Of a stretch of DNA of 12,364 bases, positions 7,823-12,364 are shown piece after piece. The notes under the pieces are model-generated. The model saw nothing but the letters and a program-made list of their open reading frames with translations, was not told where the DNA came from and made no database searches. How positions within the stretch are numbered: position 1 is the stretch's first letter; each line of letters starts with the position of its first letter. Origin of the DNA: Gonium pectorale. Lineage: Eukaryota; Chlorophyta; Chlorophyceae; Chlamydomonadales; Volvocaceae. The stretch lies in assembly GCA_001584585.1 (NCBI GenBank), contig LSYV01000048.1:997198-1009561 (forward strand). Reading direction: 5' to 3'. The translations under genes were made by a program, and so were the position numbers.

Positions 7823-8280
7823 CGGTGTCACCCACGTGTGAGGCGGCGTTCAAGCGGGGCCCGGCAACGCCTTACCTCTTCGCAGTGGGTATGATCGTGA
7901 GCTGGTTGAGTCATTTCCTCCACCCTATACGGCCGGGCGCAACGGTAGTAATGGACAAGTTAGGGCGGGGAGGACATTCATATTTGACCTGGCTTTGGGT
8001 GGGCCATGCTGCTCGGCCCCCGAGCGCGGTGAGGGCGGCCGGAGCGGGCCTTCCCGCCGTAGCAGGCGGGGCAGGGGTTGGGGTGGCCGTGGTCTGGGCG
8101 CGAAGGACGTACACGAAATGGACGTCTGAGGGTGTCATGCTTTTGCAATGCCATGTTAAAGTGCTGATGGGCCGGCGGGGCGGGGCTGCGTGGCCTTGTT
8201 CGCGGCTGTGCGCGTGCAGCCCGCGGGGTCCACCCACTTACCCACCCCTTGCTTGGCCGGGCGGGGCTGCCGAGGGCCGT

Positions 8281-8346
8281 GTGCGCATGTGTGTGTGTGG
8301 GTTTGGGTTGTGTGCAAGTTGAAGTGTGTGGGGTGTGCATGTGTGC
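8281..8346 (+). repeat. GT-rich simple-sequence tract
   Basis: This is an imperfect GT/TGTG tract, including GTGTGTGTGTGG and GTTTGGGTTG. It adds to the T/G bias of the plus strand in this non-coding region. Confidence 0.6.
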
Positions 8347-8848
8347 CGGCTGGTGCGTCGCTTGTCATCGAGCGCACTGTCATGGGGTATTGTTGTCTCT
8401 GCTGCTAAGCACGGATTTGTGTGGGCGGGGCGGGAGGGCAGCGTCGCAGTGGGGTGGGGCGATGGGCACCAGTAGGGCACGTTTTCAATGCTTCGCATGG
8501 AGGGGAATTGGCAGCCTCGACGGCGCGTTCGTGCTTTCTTCCCGCTGCCCTCCCCCCACCCCTCCCATCGCGTTACCCTTGACGGGCACAGCCCGGCCAA
8601 TCGACTTGTCCCGCGCTTCCAGAGGCCTTGGAACAAATCGTCGGCGCATGGCACTGCCCCCTCCGTACGCATGTACGTAACTGCCTGCAATGCTATGTTT
8701 CTGTCAGGGGAGTTTCGTAGTTGCCTGGGCGATGTGGTAGTATGGTGGGTGTGGATGTGGTTATGGATTTTCTGGCTGGGTTTCAAATGTGCTGTCCCCC
8801 ATTCAATGCAGCTTTTCACTCCTCATCTTGGGGGCATCTCCTCTCCCG

Positions 8849-9125
8849 GTACCGTACGTGGCGCTGCAGCTGACGGCCCGTACGCTTGGCTGTTCACAGG
8901 CCCTGGTGTACTAGTCTAGTCGTGCAATGTGCCGTATTGAGTGTACGGCCCCCTGCTCCGCATCTGTCGCGGGGGCTGTTGTAACATGCATTCACAGCCG
9001 CCGGTACGTGCGCCGGACTGCCGCAGCGGCCGTCCAAAGCCTCCACCGCGCCACCGGCCGGCGCCGCGCCAAGGCGTTGTAGGCTAGGGTACTGCTGGCT
9101 GCCGTACTTGCCGAAAGCGCCGTAC
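8849..9125. promoter_or_regulatory. Cluster of nine GTAC motifs (possible SBP/CRR1-type sites)
   Basis: GTAC starts at 8849, 8854, 8880, 8908, 8943, 9004, 9089, 9104 and 9122; two more lie at 8665 and 8673. GTAC is the core recognised by plant and algal SBP-domain factors, including the Chlamydomonas copper regulator CRR1. The rest of the window has about 25 copies in 12 kb, so this patch is dense. Function is not shown. Confidence 0.3.
8980..8984 (+). promoter_or_regulatory. TGTAA polyadenylation signal, candidate for the SnRK2 gene
   Basis: It is the only plus-strand TGTAA downstream of the kinase stop at 6670. It would place the 3' end near 8995-9005, just before the convergent minus-strand gene's 3' region. 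Confidence 0.4.
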
Positions 9126-9897
9126 AGCTTGCTACCTGCTCCGACACCGAGCTGCGCTACAAGCCTACAACGGTGCCCGGGGCGCCCCGGCATGGCAGCC
9201 AGCCCCACGGACGCACGTCCCTGGGCATTCACGGCCGGCCCCGGGGGGGGGGGGGGGGCGGCACGCCGTGTCGTCCGCACTGCACCCCACTGCGCCCCAC
9301 TTCCCCATGCCCCGCGCCCCATGCCCCCATGCCCGAAGAATCCCCAACGCAGCCAGGGCGTGGGCCCGCCACCACGCAACGCAGCGAAGCTCGCGGTGAT
9401 GCGCACGGCATCCAGGCTTTGGGGGGGGGGGGCTAAACTGCACCCTGCAGTGCTGGCCAGCGCCCGGGGCCGCGGCCTCCCAGGATGATGCCCGCTGTCG
9501 GCAAGCCGCGCCACTACGGTAGCGCACGCCGGGTGCCTGGTGTCCCGGGGTGTGTAGGAGGCCGCGGAGCCCGCCGGGGTGGGGGCGAGCAGGAGCGGGG
9601 TCGCCTCTCGGGCCGGGCAGCTGCATCTCCCGGTCCCGTGTCCCCCCGAGCGCCAGGGCCGTTGCCCGTCCACGAAAGCGCGCAGAGGCCCTGCGGGGCG
9701 CCTCCCATGCGGAGCTGCCCCCTGGACAGCACGCAGGAGCCCCTCACTGCCACAGCCATGCAGGGATGCACACATCGCCGCAGCGCTCCCGTCTGTGCGC
9801 GGGGCCGGCCGACTGATGAACTGCAGGGGTCGCGAAACAGCCAGCTTAGGCGGACGCATGTGCGGCGGGTCGGGACCGGGCCGGGGTCACATCGGGT
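8996..9897 (-). other. Probable 3' UTR of the minus-strand gene / convergent intergenic DNA
   Basis: This lies between the candidate kinase poly(A) site and the minus-strand stop. No TGTAA on the minus strand (TTACA on plus) is seen; TGTAG variants occur on the minus strand near 9157-9171. It contains two long G-runs (9243-9256 and 9421-9432). A 321-codon open frame on the minus strand (8894-9859) has no recognisable domain and probably reflects GC content. Confidence 0.35.
9243..9256 (+). repeat. G homopolymer (14)
   Basis: Fourteen consecutive G in non-coding sequence. Similar runs occur at 2723-2735 (13), 9421-9432 (12) and 12125-12134 (10); C-runs occur at 2400-2410 (11) and 10619-10630 (12). 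Exact lengths may be assembly-limited. Confidence 0.8.
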
Positions 9898-12364
9898 CTA
9901 CCGCTTGGTGCGCTTCGTCGCGCCGCCGCCCCCGCCGCGGCCGCCGCCGCCAGCCGGGCGCTTTGCGGGCGGGGCCCCTGTGGGTGTAGCGGCGTCGGCG
10001 GAGGCGGCCGGGCCTGCGCTCTGCAGCACAGCCCCTACCCAGAGGCAGCGCTCCACATCGCGGGCGCACCAGCCTGGTGAGGGAGAGGGCGAACCGGTTT
10101 CGGAGGCCGGCGGCGGCGGACCCGCAGAGCCGCCCGCAGCGTCCTGTTGGTGGCATCGCGGGGTCAGCGGGGGCCCGCGGAGGGTGGTGGAGGTAGGCGA
10201 AGAGGGCGGCAAAGCGGGCAGTGTTTCTAGTGTTGGAACGGATATCGGGTCGCAATGCGGGTTACCGGTTGAACTGCCGCGGCGGGCAGGGAGAGGTGGG
10301 GAGGCGGTGCGGGGATGCAGCACGGCGCGGTGTCACGAGGCGGGGGCTGCAGTTCCAGCCTGTACGGCGATGCCTTCCTGTACTGCAGAAGCAAGGACTC
10401 AGCGCTACGTGGACCCATGGGTCGACCCGCCCGCGACCGCGACCGCCAGCCCACCCCGCGCTGTGCGCTCCCACATGCCGCGTGTGGGGGGTGGGTGTGG
10501 GGTGTGGGGGTGGGGGGCCGTGACGGCGCGCCGGCACCGGTGGTTGGCACGGGTGCGGGCCCCGCACCCGCCCATCCTCCCCGCAAAAACCGCCTGGCAG
10601 TCAGACACCCCTACAGCTCCCCCCCCCCCCATGACGCAACGCCGCTCACTCGCAGGCGGGCCGCCTTCCCCCGCAGAGCCTCCGCCAGCTGCAGGTAGGC
10701 CTGAGGGGTACCCAGGAGGGTGCGGGGCGCGGGGTGCAGGTCGTGGAGAAAGATGGAGGATGGCAGCCAAGTGCATGAACGCCGCAGCGGCTGCCGTAGT
10801 GCCCCGTGCCTTTGTGGGGAGCGCGCGGCCAGGTGGTGGCTGGGGAGTGGTGGCGGGCACCGGCCCACGGCCCTCGCCGCCCCTTCCCCGGGGGTCCCAA
10901 GCGTCGGCCGCCCACCCCTCGCGCCAGCCTGCGCCAGCACCACTCCGCCAGCCCCTCCCGCGCGGGGTCCACGTCACTGGCCGTACGGTACCCGGGACGA
11001 GGAGGGGAGCTCCCGGCCGCTCCACCCCACCTACCCACCCACCCGCACAAACCGACGCATCCCTTCTGCAAACCCCACTGTAGCCAGTCCCGTGTCCCCG
11101 AACCTACCCTACCCCACCCCGCCCGGCTGCCTTCCCCCCCGCCCAGCCTCGCCTGAGTCCGCGAGCCCCTCCACCCGCCCTTCCCCACCCCTTACCTTGA
11201 GGCTGTAGTCTGACCCACGCCCGGGGGGCAGCGCAGCCGCCATGGCCTCGTCCCCCATGTACGGCACCCCCGGGTCGGCAGCGGACAGCAGCGCGGAGGC
11301 CGTGGCCGGGCCTGCGGCGCGTCAGGCGGGGTACGGCACGGTGCGGTGGGCCGACAGCCGGCACAGTGAGACCGCCTGCATGCTGCGGGCTGAGGCTGTG
11401 GGGGGCTGCGGGCCCTGCAGCCGCCGCCCGGAGCCCTCCTGGGACCCACCTGCGAAAGGACCCGCCGGGGCAGCGCCCACCTCCCTCGCACGCCGGCAGC
11501 GCTCCGGCAGCGCTCCGGCAGCGGCAACGGTGGGCTCGCCCGCCCGCAGACACCCGCAGCCAAGAGGATCCAGCGCCACCAGCTGTTGCAGTCCGTGCGT
11601 TAATTCTTCCCACACGCCACACAGCGGTGTGCAGCCCCCACCCCGCTGCCCCACCCCGCCCCGCTCCACCCCGCCCCGCTCCACCCCGCTGCCCCACCCC
11701 GCCCCGCTCCACCCCGCCCTGCCCCGCTCCGCCCAGCCCGGAGCGGAATACGCCCCTAGGCTTCTTTACTGAGAATGCCTTCCAAACCCCACTACCCCGC
11801 CCAATCGCTCACCCACGCCCTTGAGGGCCACCAGCGCCTCGACAGCTGACTTCAGCCAGGCAGCCGCAGCCGTCGTGCGCCCCGCCCGCTCCCGGCGCCG
11901 CACCCCGAACCGCCAGCCGCGCCCCCTGCGCCGGTGGCACCTGCCGCGTCCGCGGCTGCCGCCTGCGCCGCCGTCTCCTGCCCCTCCCTCTCCCTGCGCC
12001 TCAGCAGCCGCAGAGCCTCCCGCGAGGCCGCCTCCACGGCCCCGTCCGGCTGTGGGCGGCGGCGACGGCAGTGGCGGTGGCAGGCGGGCAAGGCGGGTGG
12101 GGATGTCCGAAGCGACAGACTCACGGGGGGGGGGAGTAGGGCGTTCAGGGGGGGGCGCGCCATGGGCCATGGTGCAGGGACTTGCTCCGCCGCATTGCCA
12201 TCAGCGGGGCGGGGTGGTGCGCCGGCGCCCACGGGCGGCAGGTTCGGGGCTGTCGTGCAGCCTGTTGGGCAGGAATGGGGTTGGCTGCCAGACGGCGACG
12301 GTGCGTCGCAGCAGCTGGACGCTGCCGTGCCGCCGGCGCTTCTCGCGTCAACCCCCGCCCCGCC
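9898..12364 (-). CDS. Unrecognised multi-exon protein with basic C-terminus, 5'-partial
   Basis: I do not recognise the family. Exons in transcription order: 12364-12125 (open to the edge; Ala/Pro/Ser linker), 12049-11941, 11845-11813, 11605-11450, 11311-11196, about 10976-10916 (5' end unresolved), 10700-10650, 10382-10266, 10143-9898 (stop TAG at 9900-9898). Apart from the unresolved exon, phases agree across every join. Visible peptides include VEAASREALRLLRRRERE, VEALVALKGV joined to ELTHGLQQLVALDPLG, VPYMGDEAMAAALPPGRGSD, DVDPAREGLAEWCWRRLARG, AYLQLAEALRGKAARLR, YRKASPYRLELQPP and CARDVERCLWVGAVLQSAG. About 375 residues are seen. The protein looks mainly helical and ends in a Gly-rich stretch between PAKRP and ATKRTKR, resembling a nuclear localisation tail. 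No catalytic motif, signal peptide or membrane segment is visible. Gene convergent with the kinase gene. The gene's existence is fairly sure; exact boundaries, especially the 11606 acceptor and the small exon 11845-11813, are tentative. Confidence 0.6.
10383..10649 (-). other. Intron of the minus-strand gene (267 nt)
   Basis: On the minus strand the donor is CGA|GTGAGC and the acceptor CCTTGCTTCTGCAG|TAC, one of the clearest acceptors of the window; both ends are phase 0. It contains a C-rich/G-rich low-complexity tract and the homopolymer at 10619-10630. Confidence 0.6.
10977..11195 (-). other. Unresolved stretch in the minus-strand gene model
   Basis: The upstream exon ends TCAAG|GTAAGG in phase 0, but the best acceptor before DVDPAREG (CGGCCAG at 10982-10976) would leave one base. 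Phase-0 acceptors exist further up (CTACAG|TGG and TTGCAG|AAG), but they add Gly/Trp-rich sequence that looks like intron. A missed micro-exon or an indel in the assembly would also explain it. Confidence 0.4.
11497..11518. repeat. 11-bp tandem duplication inside a predicted exon of the minus-strand gene
   Basis: CAGCGCTCCGG is repeated head to tail. Eleven is not a multiple of three, so gain or loss of a unit shifts the reading frame of the exon at 11605-11450. After it the peptide (RAREVGAAPAG) looks less coding-like than before it. Confidence 0.7.
11632..11740. repeat. CCCCGCTCCACCCCG-type minisatellite in an intron
   Basis: A run of interleaved units CCCCGCTCCAC, CCCCGCC and CCCCGCTGCCCCAC repeats about eight times with small changes. 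It lies in the predicted minus-strand intron 11606-11812, where the RNA would be G-rich (GGAGCGGGGCGGGGT). Confidence 0.8.

Larger units (their letters stand above)
6671..8995 (+). other. Probable very long 3' UTR of the SnRK2 gene, or unrecognised transcript
   Basis: No coding exon is convincing here. The plus strand is rich in T and G in three blocks (7015-7130, 8281-8346, 8720-8785), the usual character of chlorophycean 3' UTRs. Two AATAAA hexamers lie at 7143-7148 and 7299-7304, but the only TGTAA is at 8980-8984. If that is the signal, the UTR is about 2.3 kb. Confidence 0.4.

Noticed and set aside
8281..8346. GTTTGGGTTG tract as possible telomere-like repeat
   Set aside because: The algal telomere unit is TTTTAGGG; only one or two irregular GGGTTT-like units occur, so it is simple GT-rich sequence.
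8894..9859. 321-codon minus-strand frame just downstream of the minus-strand gene's stop
   Set aside because: It contains poly-G/C runs and no family motif; splicing it onto the upstream gene would require ignoring the clear KRTKR-stop ending. Kept as possible UTR.
9485..11083. 532-codon open frame on the plus strand
   Set aside because: It crosses homopolymers and the antisense of minus-strand exons that have consistent splice sites. Its peptide is Arg/Pro/Gly-rich with no recognisable motif.
11926..11940. A 15-nt 'intron' (GTGCC...GCAG on the minus strand) that would link two open frames
   Set aside because: It is far too short to be spliced. An acceptor 80 nt further downstream (11846) gives a normal 95-nt intron with matching phase.
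1..12364. tRNA, rRNA, CRISPR, transposase or insertion-sequence features
   Set aside because: No T-arm GGTTCRA-type core with paired acceptor arms, no regular spaced repeats, and no transposase or reverse-transcriptase motif was seen on either strand.

Overview
The window is nuclear DNA from a green alga, most likely a volvocine or Chlamydomonas-like member of the Chlamydomonadales. The evidence is very high GC content, short introns between short exons, G/T-rich 3' untranslated sequence, TGTAA-type polyadenylation motifs, Ala/Gly/Pro-rich protein linkers, and a SnRK2-type plant kinase. There are no bacterial operons, CRISPR arrays, tRNAs or rRNAs.

Layout. (1) Positions 2-1502, plus strand: the last three exons of a nucleoporin Aladin (AAAS)-like gene, cut by the left edge. 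Its 3' UTR probably runs to a TGTAA signal at 2204-2208. (2) About 2226-3390: intergenic, GC-rich, no convincing gene. (3) An AT-rich patch at 3391-3412 is the likely core promoter of the next gene. (4) 3491-6670, plus strand: a complete nine-exon SnRK2 protein kinase of 531 residues. All eight introns are phase 0. The kinase domain is textbook, followed by a SnRK2 box and a short acidic patch. The last exon then adds about 205 residues rich in Met, Gly, His, Ala and Gln that ordinary plant SnRK2s lack. (5) 6671 to about 8995: 2.3 kb of G/T-rich sequence with no convincing gene, either an unusually long kinase 3' UTR or a transcript not recognisable by eye. (6) A cluster of GTAC motifs at 8665-9125. 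(7) 9898-12364, minus strand: a multi-exon gene of unknown function, cut at its 5' end by the right edge. I assembled it from splice sites and phase. It ends in a Gly-rich basic tail and is convergent with the kinase gene.

How they relate. The first two genes are head-to-tail and the third converges on the second. Nothing suggests a shared pathway: Aladin is a nuclear pore WD-repeat protein and SnRK2 is a stress/nutrient signalling kinase. The most noteworthy content is the kinase's Met/His-rich tail, an 18-bp duplication of its intron-6 splice donor just after the DFG motif, an open in-frame intron 4, the long 3' region, and the unrecognised minus-strand gene. I see no clear evidence of a wholly new multi-gene system.
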